This document shows, piece after piece, positions 25,268 through 34,393 of a stretch of DNA of 57,154 nt. Positions within the stretch are counted from its first letter, which is position 1, and the number at the start of each line of letters is the position of its first letter. A program made the translations under genes and the position numbers. Under the pieces are notes generated by a model. The model saw only the letters and a program-made list of their open reading frames with translations, was not told the DNA's origin and did no database searches. This stretch comes from Clostridia bacterium (lineage in GTDB: Bacteria > Bacillota > Clostridia > Oscillospirales > CAG-272), in the NCBI GenBank assembly GCA_017505785.1, contig JAFVOQ010000003.1:1-57154 (forward strand), given 5' to 3'.

Positions 25268-26167
25268 ATGCTTTACAATACATCATATGATCTTGAAAAT
25301 TTTGCTGCCGTTGCCAAGGAATTGTGCGGTCATGGCGGGATCAGATGCGACGTGACAGCGCGTTCTATACTTGGCAGAGAGATTCCTGTTTTTACATTGG
25401 GAAACGGAAAAAAAGCGGTGGTTTACGTGGGTGCCATTGGTGGAAACGAGTCACTTCTTTCGCTTTTTTTGCTGGATTTTGTGCGAGATTGTATCAAGCA
25501 ACACGAAAAGGACAGTAAAATATATGATGTTTCGGTTTCCTATCTTTTGCGTGAACGACGTATTATTGTGATCCCTATGCTCAACCCTGACGGTGTAGGT
25601 TATGCCACCGAGGGGGTAAAGGCGGATAATCCGCTTCGTGCACGCGTGCTGCAAATGAACGGCACGGAGGATTTTTCGGCGTGGCAAGCAAACGCACGCG
25701 GCGTGGAGCTCTCGCACAATTTTGATGCAGGCTTTCTCTCGCATAAACAGCTTGAGCGTGCCGCAGGGATCTTAAACGGTGCGCCCAAGGGGTATAGCGG
25801 TGAATATCCTGAAAGCGAGCCCGAAACAGCAGGACTTTGCCGACTTTTGCGCTTCCTTGGAGAAGATCTGCTCGGCTTGCTCGAATTTCATTTGGGTCAA
25901 GGAGAGATCTCTTGTAGCTGTAAGGATAAGCTTTCGGCAAAAACCATGGCGGCAGGGCGCATTTTAGGGCGAGCTACGGGCTACCGCCTTATCGGCCCCG
26001 AAAAAGTATTTCCGGAGGGCGGTCTTGCCGATTGGTGTATCGAGAAGCTTTCGCGACCCGCCTACCGTGTAGATTGCGACATTACAAGATTTACACCCGA
26101 AAAGGCGCGCGTTTGCCTCTTTGAAGCGCTACGCCGCGCACTGTATACCTTCCCGTTTATGCTGTAA
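25268..26167 (+). CDS. M14 carboxypeptidase-like protein with altered active site
   Basis: A 299-residue homologue of M14 zinc carboxypeptidases (gamma-D-glutamyl-meso-diaminopimelate peptidase type). Retained are Glu61 of the first zinc motif, NPDG (106-109), SEPET (183-187) and the third zinc ligand His208 in EFHLGQGE. Where the first zinc His is expected (HxxE) the sequence has Gly58 (IGGNE). The usual LNRNF is LSHNF, with His150 in place of the substrate-binding Arg, and the catalytic Glu position near PAYRVD is Asp269. It lacks a signal peptide. It may be inactive or have changed specificity. GGGAGGTG precedes the ATG. Confidence 0.82.
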   Translation: MLYNTSYDLENFAAVAKELCGHGGIRCDVTARSILGREIPVFTLGNGKKAVVYVGAIGGNESLLSLFLLDFVRDCIKQHEKDSKIYDVSVSYLLRERRIIVIPMLNPDGVGYATEGVKADNPLRARVLQMNGTEDFSAWQANARGVELSHNFDAGFLSHKQLERAAGILNGAPKGYSGEYPESEPETAGLCRLLRFLGEDLLGLLEFHLGQGEISCSCKDKLSAKTMAAGRILGRATGYRLIGPEKVFPEGGLADWCIEKLSRPAYRVDCDITRFTPEKARVCLFEALRRALYTFPFML

Positions 26168-26173
26168 ATAATG

Positions 26174-26230
26174 AATGCCCGTACGTATGAACAGAAAATG
26201 ACTGTCATACGTGCGGGCATTGCCTTTATT
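26174..26230. terminator. Bidirectional terminator between the M14-like gene and ruvB
   Basis: A 17-bp stem with arms starting AATGCCCG and ending CGGGCATT, with one G-T pair and a 14-base loop. TGCCTTTATTT follows on the plus strand; on the minus strand the run is weak. The genes converge on it. Confidence 0.75.
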
Positions 26231-26248
26231 TAATTGGCTATAATAAAA

Positions 26249-27349
26249 TTATTTGTTTTTTTCAACCGATTCCTCAAAAAAATTGATCTGCTCGCCGCTG
26301 CGTGTAATGTTGTGATAGGGAAGCCCCAAATGCTCATAGGCAAGGCGTGTGACGCATCTGCCGCGCGGTGTGCGCGAGAGAAAGCCTATTTGCATGAGAT
26401 ACGGCTCGTACACGTCCTCAAGGGTGATTGCTTCCTCGCCGATCGTGGCGGCAAGTGTTTCAAGCCCTACGGGGCCACCGTCGTAAAATTTAATGATCGT
26501 GGAGAGCATGCGGCGGTCAATGTTATCGAGCCCCAGCCCGTCGATCTCTAATTTTTGTAATGCGTAATTTGCAATATCAGAGGAGATCTCACCGTTGCCC
26601 TTGATCTGTGCAAAGTCGCGCACGCGCTTGAGCAAGCGATTGGCAATACGCGGCGTGCCACGCGAGCGCGAGGCAATTTCAATCGCACCGTCATCGGAAA
26701 TGGGGAGCCCCAAAATATCGGCACTGCGCGTGACGATCCTTGCAAGCTCCTCGGGCGTGTAAAGCTCAAGCTTTAGCATAACGCCAAAGCGGTCGCGAAG
26801 CGGGGTGCTTAATTGCCCTGCACGCGTGGTCGCGCCAATGAGGGTGAAACGGGGGAGATCGATGCGGATGCTGCGTGCAGCAGGTCCTTTGCCGATGATG
26901 ATATCCAGCGCATAATCCTCCATTGCAGGGTAAAGTATTTCCTCTACCGTGCGGGAAAGGCGGTGGATCTCATCGATGAAGAGCACGTCACCCTCGGAAA
27001 GATTGGTCAGGAGTGCCGCAAGATCCCCCTGCTTTTCAATGGCAGGGCCTGAGGTCACGCGGATGTTTACGCCCATTTCGTTGGCAATGATGTTAGAAAG
27101 CGTGGTTTTGCCAAGTCCGGGAGGGCCGTAGAGCAGCACGTGATCAAGGCTGTCGCCGCGTTTTTTTGCCGCCTCAATATAAATTTTTAAATTTTCCTTT
27201 ACCTTTTCCTGTCCCACATAATCGGTAAGCGCTTGCGGGCGCAGGGACACCTCCCCTGTGTCTTCCTTTGTTTCGCCGGTGGAGAGGATGCGGTTTTCAA
27301 AATCAAAGTCATCTCCCGCGGTGAAGTCCATACCCAAATTAAAATCCAT
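26249..27349 (-). CDS. ruvB: Holliday junction branch migration ATPase RuvB
   Basis: The hexameric motor that drives branch migration with RuvA. At 366 residues it is slightly long because of an acidic, Phe/Asp-rich N-terminal extension (about 1-35) before the conserved [13 protein letters not shown]. Walker A is GPPGLGKT (75-82), Walker B is FIDEIHRL, sensor 1 is IGATTRAG, and the arginine-finger region is PLRDRFG. The winged-helix C-terminus has [10 protein letters not shown] and RTPRGR. GGAG lies seven bases upstream of the ATG. It follows ruvA by 11 bases. Confidence 0.97.
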   Translation of the reverse strand: MDFNLGMDFTAGDDFDFENRILSTGETKEDTGEVSLRPQALTDYVGQEKVKENLKIYIEAAKKRGDSLDHVLLYGPPGLGKTTLSNIIANEMGVNIRVTSGPAIEKQGDLAALLTNLSEGDVLFIDEIHRLSRTVEEILYPAMEDYALDIIIGKGPAARSIRIDLPRFTLIGATTRAGQLSTPLRDRFGVMLKLELYTPEELARIVTRSADILGLPISDDGAIEIASRSRGTPRIANRLLKRVRDFAQIKGNGEISSDIANYALQKLEIDGLGLDNIDRRMLSTIIKFYDGGPVGLETLAATIGEEAITLEDVYEPYLMQIGFLSRTPRGRCVTRLAYEHLGLPYHNITRSGEQINFFEESVEKNK

Positions 27350-27360
27350 TTGCGCTCTCC

Positions 27361-27981
27361 TTACATCAGTTTTTTCAGTGCGGCACGAATGATATTTTCT
27401 GTGTCAAGTGTAGCGGTATCGATACCGGAAAGTGCACGCAGTACCTCGGTGCGACTGTAACCGAGGACAAGCAGTGCCTCCTGCGCCTCGGTGATGTTGT
27501 TGCCGCCGCTGATCTGTGGCGTGGGCATTGCCGCAACCGCACCCTCAAAGGCAGAGGGCAGGGGGGCGCCTGCCGCCATTTTATCATGTAGCTCAAGAAT
27601 GATGCGCGCGGCGGTCTTCGGGCCAATGCCATTAGCGCGTGCAATGGTCTTTTTGTCCTCAGTGCAAACGGCAAGTGCAAATTTTTCGGGAGTGAAAGCG
27701 GAAAGGATCGCCATAGCGGCTTTGGGGCCCACGCCCGAAACCGTGATCAGCAAGCGGAAGGTTTCAAGCTCGCTTTCGTCATAAAATCCGAAAAGCTCCA
27801 TGTCGTCCTCACGTATGGCAAGATGCGTATAAAGCTTCACGCGTTCCTTGCCCGCAGCCGCAGGAGAAATTCTTTCATAGGTGTTGCTGCTGACCGTTAA
27901 TTTGAAGCCGACGCCGCCCGCATCTACCACGGCGGCGGTTGGCATAAGTACAGTTAAGGGACCGCTGATGTAATGAAACAT
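27361..27981 (-). CDS. ruvA: Holliday junction DNA-binding subunit RuvA
   Basis: The tetrameric subunit that grips the four-way junction. The 206-residue protein has the N-terminal OB domain ([10 protein letters not shown]...DAGGVGF), two helix-hairpin-helix motifs around [15 protein letters not shown] and [16 protein letters not shown], and a flexible linker with SGGNN before the C-terminal three-helix domain that contacts RuvB. GGAGGG lies upstream of the ATG. It is directly upstream of ruvB and 69 bases downstream of DUF951. Confidence 0.96.
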   Translation of the reverse strand: MFHYISGPLTVLMPTAAVVDAGGVGFKLTVSSNTYERISPAAAGKERVKLYTHLAIREDDMELFGFYDESELETFRLLITVSGVGPKAAMAILSAFTPEKFALAVCTEDKKTIARANGIGPKTAARIILELHDKMAAGAPLPSAFEGAVAAMPTPQISGGNNITEAQEALLVLGYSRTEVLRALSGIDTATLDTENIIRAALKKLM

Positions 27982-28050
27982 AAACCCTCCATTTTTACTT
28001 AAAAATCTACAAAGTAGTAAATATAGTTCTTTTAAACAATAATATAATGC

Positions 28051-28260
28051 TTATTTTGACAAGTTTTGTTCTTGCGGCAAATTGGTCTTTTTGATACTTT
28101 TTTCAAGCTTTAAACGGTCAATATCCATGTCGCGCCCACAGCCAAGACACACTACTCGGCACACACTGCCCACGCGCAAAATTTTAAAATTGCGTCTGCC
28201 GCAGGGGTGTGGCTTTTTAAGTTCAATTATCATGTTAGGGAAAAGCTTTATGATCTGCAT
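28051..28260 (-). CDS. DUF951 small zinc-ribbon-like protein
   Basis: A 69-residue protein with the DUF951 pattern ELKKPHPCG...VLRVGS...CLGCG, where Cys20 and the later CLGCG pair could bind metal. The family is small, conserved in Firmicutes and of unknown function. The ATG at 28260 is used because the preceding residues align with the usual N-terminal strand; an internal ATG would truncate it. A promoter lies upstream, and the ruvAB genes follow on the same strand, so co-transcription is likely. Confidence 0.85.
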   Translation of the reverse strand: MQIIKLFPNMIIELKKPHPCGRRNFKILRVGSVCRVVCLGCGRDMDIDRLKLEKSIKKTNLPQEQNLSK

Positions 28261-28303
28261 TCAGCCACCGCCCTTCTTTTTTCTCTTTTACTTGTTACCT
28301 TTC

Positions 28304-28332
28304 AGTATAACACATTTTTTTCGATAAGTAAA
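28304..28332 (-). promoter_or_regulatory. Probable promoter of DUF951 (and possibly ruvAB)
   Basis: The minus strand reads TTTACT (28327-28332), 17 bases, TATACT (28304-28309). The spacing is ideal but the -35 box is weak. Confidence 0.45.
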
Positions 28333-28368
28333 GCAAAAACAATTTTTTTATTTTCTTTCACAAACCCT

Positions 28369-28397
28369 TTGACTCGCGCGCAAAAATATGATATAAT
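28369..28397 (+). promoter_or_regulatory. Sigma-A promoter of the ruvC operon
   Basis: TTGACT (28369-28374), 17 bases, TATAAT (28392-28397). It is divergent from the DUF951 promoter, and GAAAGGG lies before the ruvC ATG. Confidence 0.85.
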
Positions 28398-28430
28398 ATT
28401 ATATATTTTTGTGAAAGGGAAAACGGCGTT

Positions 28431-28928
28431 ATGATCATTCTCGGCATAGACCCAGGCCTTGCGATCGTCGGGTGGGGCGTGATAGAATATCGCGCAGGCA
28501 AATTCAAAACGCTTGGCTACGGTGCGATACGCACACCCGCAGGGGTGCGCACCGAGGAGCGACTCGCGGGGATCTACCGTGATCTAAATACCGTGATTGA
28601 CCACTTTCACCCTGAGGAAATGGCAGTTGAGGAGCTGTTTTTTAACACCAACATTACCACGGGTATTCGCGTTGCCGAGGCACGTGGCATTGTGCTTTTG
28701 TGCGGTGAGCAAAAGGGGCTTCACATTGCGGAATATACACCCTTGCAGGTCAAGCAAGCGGTGGTGGGATACGGCAGAGCTGAGAAGAAGCAGGTCATGA
28801 CCATGGTGACAAGCCTTTTGGGGTTAAAGGAAACGCCCAAGCCCGACGATACTGCCGATGCACTTGCCATTGCCGTGTGCCACGCACATAGCGGTGCATC
28901 GCGCCTTGCAAAATATTTTAACAACTGA
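28431..28928 (+). CDS. ruvC: Crossover junction endodeoxyribonuclease RuvC
   Basis: The dimeric resolvase that cuts Holliday junctions. The 165-residue RNase H-fold protein has acidic residues at the family positions: Asp7 in GIDPGL, Glu67 in AVEELFF, and Asp140 and Asp143 in PDDTADA. The basic segment KQAVVGYGRAEKKQV precedes the last pair. It leads a ten-gene plus-strand run and is transcribed away from ruvA and ruvB rather than with them. Confidence 0.97.
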   Translation: MIILGIDPGLAIVGWGVIEYRAGKFKTLGYGAIRTPAGVRTEERLAGIYRDLNTVIDHFHPEEMAVEELFFNTNITTGIRVAEARGIVLLCGEQKGLHIAEYTPLQVKQAVVGYGRAEKKQVMTMVTSLLGLKETPKPDDTADALAIAVCHAHSGASRLAKYFNN

Positions 28929-28941
28929 GCAGGAGTAGAGC

Positions 28942-29808
28942 ATGTTTTATACCGAGCACTGGAAGGATTACGAATTACTGGATACCTCTGACGGCGAGCG
29001 ACTTGAGCGTTGGGGGAAATATATTTTGGTGCGTCCCGACCCGCAGATCATTTGGCGCGGTGCCGCCGCACATCCCGCATGGAAGCGTGCCGATGCCGTT
29101 TACCGCCGTTCCTCGGCGGGGGGCGGCGCGTGGAAGCAGAACCGACTGCCTGCAGAATGGAAGATCAACTATCGCGATCTCACCTTTTTAATTAAGCCCA
29201 TGGGCTTTAAGCACACGGGTCTTTTCCCCGAGCAGGCGGCAAACTGGGATTGGTTTGGCGAAAAGATCAAAAAGGCGGGACGCCCCATTAAGGTGTTAAA
29301 CCTGTTTGCCTATACGGGAGGTGCCACGGTGGCAGCGGCAAAGGCAGGCGCCTCTGTGGTGCACGTGGATGCGGCAAAGGGAATGGTAGCGCAAGCCAAG
29401 GAAAATGCGCGCCTGTCGGGGCTTGCTGATGCCCCCATTCGTTATATCGTTGACGATTGCAAAAAGTTTGTGGAGCGAGAGATCAAGCGCGGTAATTTTT
29501 ACGATGCCGTTATTATGGATCCGCCCTCTTACGGCAGAGGCCCTTCGGGCGAGGTTTGGAAAATTGAGGATTGTGTCGGGGAGCTGGTAGAGCTTGCCGC
29601 TAAGCTCTTGTCGCGCGAGCCTTTGTTTTTCCTGATCAATTCCTATACCACGGGTCTGTCGCCCCTTGCCATGAGCTATATTCTTGATCTCAAGGTTCGC
29701 TCGCGCTTTGGCGGCAAGACCTCCGCCGAGGAGCTTGGACTGAAGGTCACGCAAACAGGCTCTTACCTCCCGTGCGGTGCGAGTGCGCGTTGGGAACTTG
29801 AGGTGTAA
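28942..29808 (+). CDS. Class I SAM-dependent methyltransferase (RlmI-like)
   Basis: A 288-residue methyltransferase of the COG1092/RlmI-like group. SAM motif I is NLFAYTGGATVAAAKAG (about 119-135) followed by the acidic VHVDAAKG. The catalytic MDPPSYGRGP (about 193-202) is the pattern of RNA cytosine-5 or related methyltransferases. Family enzymes modify rRNA, but the N-terminal PUA domain of E. coli RlmI is missing, so the target is uncertain. It lies 13 bases after ruvC and two before ecfA1. Confidence 0.87.
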   Translation: MFYTEHWKDYELLDTSDGERLERWGKYILVRPDPQIIWRGAAAHPAWKRADAVYRRSSAGGGAWKQNRLPAEWKINYRDLTFLIKPMGFKHTGLFPEQAANWDWFGEKIKKAGRPIKVLNLFAYTGGATVAAAKAGASVVHVDAAKGMVAQAKENARLSGLADAPIRYIVDDCKKFVEREIKRGNFYDAVIMDPPSYGRGPSGEVWKIEDCVGELVELAAKLLSREPLFFLINSYTTGLSPLAMSYILDLKVRSRFGGKTSAEELGLKVTQTGSYLPCGASARWELEV

Positions 29809-29810
29809 CG

Positions 29811-30674
29811 ATGAAAGAACCCTTTATTCACACAAAAGATCTTTGCTATTCGTATTCCGATGAAAACGGCTTGAAGCAGCCGGTCCTTCGCGGTATTACG
29901 CTTGATATTGCCAAGGGGGAATACGTTGCTATTCTCGGGCATAACGGCTCGGGCAAATCAACCTTGGCAAAGCTCCTTAATATGATACTCGAGCCCGATA
30001 GCGGCGAGCTTTGGGTGGCAGGACAGGATCTGACCTCTCCCGAGCTTACCGAGGATGATTTTTATGCACTGCGCCGTCAGGTCGGCATGGTCTTTCAAAA
30101 CCCCGACAATCAGTTGGTTGCTACCATTGTTGAGGATGACGTGGCGTTCGGCCCGGAAAATCTCGGTGTGCCGCCGGCACAGATACGCGCGCGCGTAGAT
30201 GCGGCCCTTGCCACAGTTGGTATGACAGCATATGCGCGGCACGAGCCGCACCGTCTTTCGGGCGGACAAAAGCAGCGCGTTGCCATTGCGGGGATTCTTG
30301 CCATGGAGCCGAACTGTATCATATTGGATGAGGCAACTGCCATGCTCGATCCCTTGGGGCGTCGGGAAGTAATTGAAACGGTTGAGGCACTCAATCGCGA
30401 AAAGGGCATTACCGTGCTATCTATCACGCATTATATGAATGAGGCTGCACGCGCTGACCGCGTGATCGTGATCGATGACGGCGTGGTTATCATGGACGGC
30501 ACACCGCGCGAGGTCTTTGCCGATCCTGCAAGGCTGCTGGCGGCAGGGCTTGATGTGCCGCAATGCACGTCGCTCGTGCACGCACTGCGTGCCGAGGGGG
30601 TTGCGCTGGCGGGAGATCCCGTCACAGTCGAAGAATGTGCAGATCTTATTTGCCGCGCTTTGGAGGTGATGTAA
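29811..30674 (+). CDS. ecfA1: ECF transporter ATPase EcfA1
   Basis: One of the two ABC ATPases of the energy-coupling module for vitamin and metal uptake. The 287-residue protein has Walker A GHNGSGKST (43-51), Q-loop VFQNPDNQL, signature LSGGQKQR and Walker B CIILDEATAMLDP, the last with the ECF-typical EATAMLDP. The C-terminal extension with DVPQ is also family-typical. It starts two bases after the methyltransferase and overlaps ecfA2 by one base (TAATG). Confidence 0.95.
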   Translation: MKEPFIHTKDLCYSYSDENGLKQPVLRGITLDIAKGEYVAILGHNGSGKSTLAKLLNMILEPDSGELWVAGQDLTSPELTEDDFYALRRQVGMVFQNPDNQLVATIVEDDVAFGPENLGVPPAQIRARVDAALATVGMTAYARHEPHRLSGGQKQRVAIAGILAMEPNCIILDEATAMLDPLGRREVIETVEALNREKGITVLSITHYMNEAARADRVIVIDDGVVIMDGTPREVFADPARLLAAGLDVPQCTSLVHALRAEGVALAGDPVTVEECADLICRALEVM

Positions 30675-31537
30675 TGGCTGTTTTATCCTTAGAGCATGTG
30701 TCATATATCTACGGCGAGGGCACACCCTTTGAAATCAGAGCTCTTGACGACGTGAGTCTTTCGGTTCGCGAGGGTACGGTGACAGGCATAATCGGGCATA
30801 CAGGCTCGGGTAAATCTACTATGGTACAGCTTTTTAACGGCCTTGAAAAGCCGACGGCGGGTAGGGTATTGCTTGACGGAAAGGATATCTGGGCAGAGCC
30901 GAAAAAAATGCGCGATATCCGCTTTCGCGTAGGGCTTGTGATGCAGTATCCCGAGTATCAGCTCTTTGAAGAAACGATCCGCGCGGATATCGCGTTCGGT
31001 CCCCGAAACATGGGGCTTGCCGAAGAAGAGATCGCACGCCGTACAAAAGAGGCTGCGGCATTTGTGGGGCTTGAGGCTGCGCTGCTTGACCGTTCTCCCT
31101 TTGAGCTTTCGGGTGGCCAAAAGCGCCGTGCCGCCATTGCCGGTATTATGGCAATGCGCCCCGAGATACTCGTGCTCGACGAGCCCGCGGCGGGGCTTGA
31201 TCCGCGCGGCAGAGATGTTATTTTGCAAGGCATTCGCGCCTACGGCAAAGCGACGGGCTCCACCGTTATCATCGTCAGCCACAGCATGGAGGATATGGCG
31301 GCATATTGTGATGATATTATTGTAATGTCGCACGCAAAGGTGTGCCTTTTCGGCACGCGTGATGAGGTGTTTGCCAATGCATCAAAGCTTACAGACGTAG
31401 GGCTTGATGTGCCGCAGATCACACATTTGATGATGCTGCTTCGCGCGCGCGGCGTTGCCGTGCCCGAGGGCATTTATACAGTAGAGGCGGCAACCGCCGC
31501 GCTCCGTAAGCTATTAGGTAAAGGACATACTGTTTGA
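30674..31537 (+). CDS. ecfA2: ECF transporter ATPase EcfA2
   Basis: The second ATPase of the module, 287 residues. Walker A is GHTGSGKST (41-49), Q-loop VMQYPEYQLFEET (the LFEET tail is typical of EcfA2), signature LSGGQKRR, and Walker B ILVLDEPAAGLDP. It pairs with EcfA1 as a heterodimer under EcfT. The ATG at 30674 gives the usual start (MAVLSLEHVSYIY); an upstream in-frame extension lies inside ecfA1. It overlaps ecfT by one base. Confidence 0.95.
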   Translation: MAVLSLEHVSYIYGEGTPFEIRALDDVSLSVREGTVTGIIGHTGSGKSTMVQLFNGLEKPTAGRVLLDGKDIWAEPKKMRDIRFRVGLVMQYPEYQLFEETIRADIAFGPRNMGLAEEEIARRTKEAAAFVGLEAALLDRSPFELSGGQKRRAAIAGIMAMRPEILVLDEPAAGLDPRGRDVILQGIRAYGKATGSTVIIVSHSMEDMAAYCDDIIVMSHAKVCLFGTRDEVFANASKLTDVGLDVPQITHLMMLLRARGVAVPEGIYTVEAATAALRKLLGKGHTV

Positions 31538-32355
31538 TGAAGAATATCGCATTTGGGCAGTATTATCCTGCCCACTCACCGCTGCACGCAATGGATGCGC
31601 GCATGAAGGTGATACTTTCCGTACTTTATATTGTTGCCGCGTTTCTTTGTAAAAACGTGTTGGCATTCGGCGCGTTGCTGGCATCTGCGGTGGTATTGCT
31701 GATCCTTAGCCGTATCCCTGCGCGTATTGTGCTGCGCTCTCTGAGACCACTCTTTTTTATCATGCTGTTTACCGCGGTGCTCAATCTGTTTTTTGCCACG
31801 GGAACAAGCGTGCTGGTTTCCTTTTGGCGCATTACGATCTATGTGGAGGGCGTTTACAGCGCGGTATTTATGCTGGTGCGCATTGTCGTTCTGATCTTTG
31901 GTACAAGCATTTTTCTTACCTATACCACAACCCCGATCGCATTGACCGATGCCATCGAGAGTCTGCTTTCTCCTCTTCGTTTGATTCGATTTCCCGCGCA
32001 CGAGTTTGCTATGATGATGAGTATCGCGCTTCGCTTTATTCCCACCTTAATGGAGGAAACTGCCAAGATCATGAACGCCCAAAAGGCGCGCGGTGTGGAT
32101 TTTTCAAGCGGCGGACTTGTGAAGCGTGCCAAGGCTTTGGTGCCGATCCTTATTCCGCTGATCCTGTCCTCTGTTCGGCGCGCGGATGAGCTTGCTATGG
32201 CAATGGAATGCCGTTGCTATCGCGGCGGTAAGGGAAGAACAAAAATGACGGTGCCGCATTTGCGTATCGGTGATTTTGCAGCACTTGTCTGCATGGTCGC
32301 ATTTGGTGCCGCGCTTGTTTACCTCAATCACCGCGGTATCGGCTATACTATGTGA
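31537..32355 (+). CDS. ecfT: ECF transporter transmembrane protein EcfT
   Basis: The membrane scaffold that joins the ATPases to interchangeable S components. The 272-residue protein has about five or six membrane helices and two coupling motifs with small-residue/Arg patterns: AQKARGVDF (about 183-191) and MAMECRCYRGG, here a variant of the usual ARG. It starts with the family-typical FGQYYPAHSPLHAMDARMK. The ATG overlaps the ecfA2 stop (TGATG). No S component lies next to it. Confidence 0.94.
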   Translation: MKNIAFGQYYPAHSPLHAMDARMKVILSVLYIVAAFLCKNVLAFGALLASAVVLLILSRIPARIVLRSLRPLFFIMLFTAVLNLFFATGTSVLVSFWRITIYVEGVYSAVFMLVRIVVLIFGTSIFLTYTTTPIALTDAIESLLSPLRLIRFPAHEFAMMMSIALRFIPTLMEETAKIMNAQKARGVDFSSGGLVKRAKALVPILIPLILSSVRRADELAMAMECRCYRGGKGRTKMTVPHLRIGDFAALVCMVAFGAALVYLNHRGIGYTM

Positions 32356-32363
32356 GGCATATG

Positions 32364-33125
32364 ATGAAGGTCTTACTGAAAATTGCGTATCTCGGGACAG
32401 CGTATTGCGGTTATCAGGTACAGCCAAACGGTATCACCGTACAGGAAAAGCTAAATCAAGCAGCGAGGGCAGTGTTTTCCTTTGACTGTGACATTGTCGG
32501 GTGCAGCCGTACCGATAGCGGCGTGCACGCGCGTGGCTTTTGTGCAACGGTTACGAAAAAGGGAACGGATACCCTCGACACGACCGTGCCGCTTGACCGC
32601 ATTCCGCGTGCCATGAACGTGCATTTGCCCTGTGACATTGCCGTGCTAGAGGCGCGCGCCGTGCCCGAGGACTTTCACGCGCGGTACAGCGTGATATCCA
32701 AGGAATACGAGTATCTTATTTACAACGGTGCTGAGCGAGATCCTTTTCTTGAAGGTCGCGCCTATCATATTCCAAAGCGATTTGACGATGCCGCTATTGC
32801 GGCGATGCATGCGGCGGCGCAGCATTTTGTGGGAAGGCATGATTTCACCGCATTGCGCGACGGTGATCCCGATGAAAAGGATCCTGTTCGTCATGTGCTT
32901 GGGGCATCTGTTATAAAAAAAGGAGATTTCATTTCCTTCCGCGTGCGTGCCGACGGATTTCTTTATCATATGGTGCGCGTTATGGCAGGGACACTGATCG
33001 AGGTGGGCAGGGGCAGACTCTCGCCCGGTGATGTTTCAACCTTTTTAAAGGAGAAAAACAGAAAGGCGTGCGGCGCTACTGCCCCTGCCTGCGGTCTTTA
33101 TCTCGATCGCGTATTTTACGAATAA
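32364..33125 (+). CDS. truA: tRNA pseudouridine(38-40) synthase TruA
   Basis: It isomerises U38-U40 in the anticodon arm of many tRNAs. The 253-residue protein has the catalytic Asp51 in SRTDSGVHARG and the typical start LKIAYLGTAYCGYQVQ, plus the later FHARYSVISKEYEY and FLYHMVRVMAGTL. Of two adjacent ATGs, 32364 is better spaced from GAGG (32354-32357); 32361 would add one residue. The close link to ecfT is a conserved Firmicute arrangement. Confidence 0.96.
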   Translation: MKVLLKIAYLGTAYCGYQVQPNGITVQEKLNQAARAVFSFDCDIVGCSRTDSGVHARGFCATVTKKGTDTLDTTVPLDRIPRAMNVHLPCDIAVLEARAVPEDFHARYSVISKEYEYLIYNGAERDPFLEGRAYHIPKRFDDAAIAAMHAAAQHFVGRHDFTALRDGDPDEKDPVRHVLGASVIKKGDFISFRVRADGFLYHMVRVMAGTLIEVGRGRLSPGDVSTFLKEKNRKACGATAPACGLYLDRVFYE

Positions 33126-33158
33126 AATGACATAAATGAGATTGAAAAGGAGGTTGTT

Positions 33159-34382
33159 ATGGAAAACGAAAGCCGCAGTACGGCCTTAGTGCAGGCGTCA
33201 CCCGGTGCTCTGGTGCAAGCCGGGGAGCAGCCGCTTAGCTATTGGGCGCGTGTTTCGAAGAAGTATCATACCGCATGGTTGATCGTGGCGTTTGTGCTTG
33301 TTTTGTTTTTGGTGATGTTTTCGGTGCTTTTTGCACATGCTTTCAGCTATGATAGCCTCTTTTATTTCGGCAAGGATATCACAACCCTTGCCTCCTTGCC
33401 GGAGCAGGGTGACACAACTGTGTATTACGACTATAAAGGGGAAAATGCAGTGCCTGCCCCCTACCGCGCAGGTGTCGCCGTGGCACACGCCGGCGGTGTG
33501 GATATTTATGGAGCTGACAGTACTCGGTTGTTGGCTGTTACACACGAAACGCCGTACGCGGCCCCACGCATTGCCATATCACGCGATTACCTAATAGCGT
33601 ATGATTTCGGTGCAACCTCATTTTGCGTTTGTAATTCCTATACTAAGCTTTACGAGGGCGTAACCGAGCAGCCCATTTACGGTGTTTTTGTTTCAAACTC
33701 GGGGTATTTTACAATTATTACAGGCTCCGACACTGCGCTTTCCGAGGTTTTGCTTTTTGATGCTGACTTCAATTTGAAGCAACGCTTTGGGCGCGCATCG
33801 GCGACGGTCAGTGCCTTGATCTCGGAAAACGGTCGAACCGTCACACTTGTCGGCGCGGTTGCACAAGGCACTGCTGTTGACGTATATATGATCGGTGACG
33901 AGAAGCCGCTGTCCTCAACGGTTCTTCCCGGCTTTCCCTTGGTCGCGGGCTATACCGCATCTGCCAAGCTGGCTGTGATTACCGATACCGCGTGTCATGT
34001 TATATCCCATGAGGGAAAGGTATATGAAACAGTACGCTTTGACGGTGCTACGCTTGCCGCGTATAGCGTAGGAGAAAACGGTATTGCTCTCGCCCTTGAA
34101 ACTGACCGTATCAATACCGCTTACCGCGTGCTGGTTCTTGATAAGAAAGGAAAAGTTGAAACGGAATTTACACATTTGGGTAGAGTAAAGGCGCTTTCCG
34201 TTTCCGATAACTACCTGTGGTTGCTTGGCAATACGGATGTTATTTGCATGCAGTTTGACGATGCACAAAAGGTTAAAAAGTTTACTGTTGATGACAGCGC
34301 GCTCGCTATCGCGGCGCTCGGTGATAACAGCGCGCGTGTGCTGTATCCTGCCGAGGCATTACATTTTAAGATCGGCAGGTAA
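33159..34382 (+). CDS. DUF5711-like membrane-anchored beta-propeller protein
   Basis: A 407-residue protein with a polar N-terminus, one membrane segment (about 40-62), and a long beta-rich extracellular or luminal region of repeated short strands (AGVAVAHAGGVDIYG, AISRDYLIAYDFG, VSALISENGRTVTLVG) like a WD40/propeller. This layout matches clostridial DUF5711 proteins, whose role is unknown. AAGGAGG lies before the ATG. It is between truA and pgsA with gaps of 33 and 11 bases, so it is in the operon. Confidence 0.75.
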   Translation: MENESRSTALVQASPGALVQAGEQPLSYWARVSKKYHTAWLIVAFVLVLFLVMFSVLFAHAFSYDSLFYFGKDITTLASLPEQGDTTVYYDYKGENAVPAPYRAGVAVAHAGGVDIYGADSTRLLAVTHETPYAAPRIAISRDYLIAYDFGATSFCVCNSYTKLYEGVTEQPIYGVFVSNSGYFTIITGSDTALSEVLLFDADFNLKQRFGRASATVSALISENGRTVTLVGAVAQGTAVDVYMIGDEKPLSSTVLPGFPLVAGYTASAKLAVITDTACHVISHEGKVYETVRFDGATLAAYSVGENGIALALETDRINTAYRVLVLDKKGKVETEFTHLGRVKALSVSDNYLWLLGNTDVICMQFDDAQKVKKFTVDDSALAIAALGDNSARVLYPAEALHFKIGR

Positions 34383-34393
34383 GAGGTGATTTC

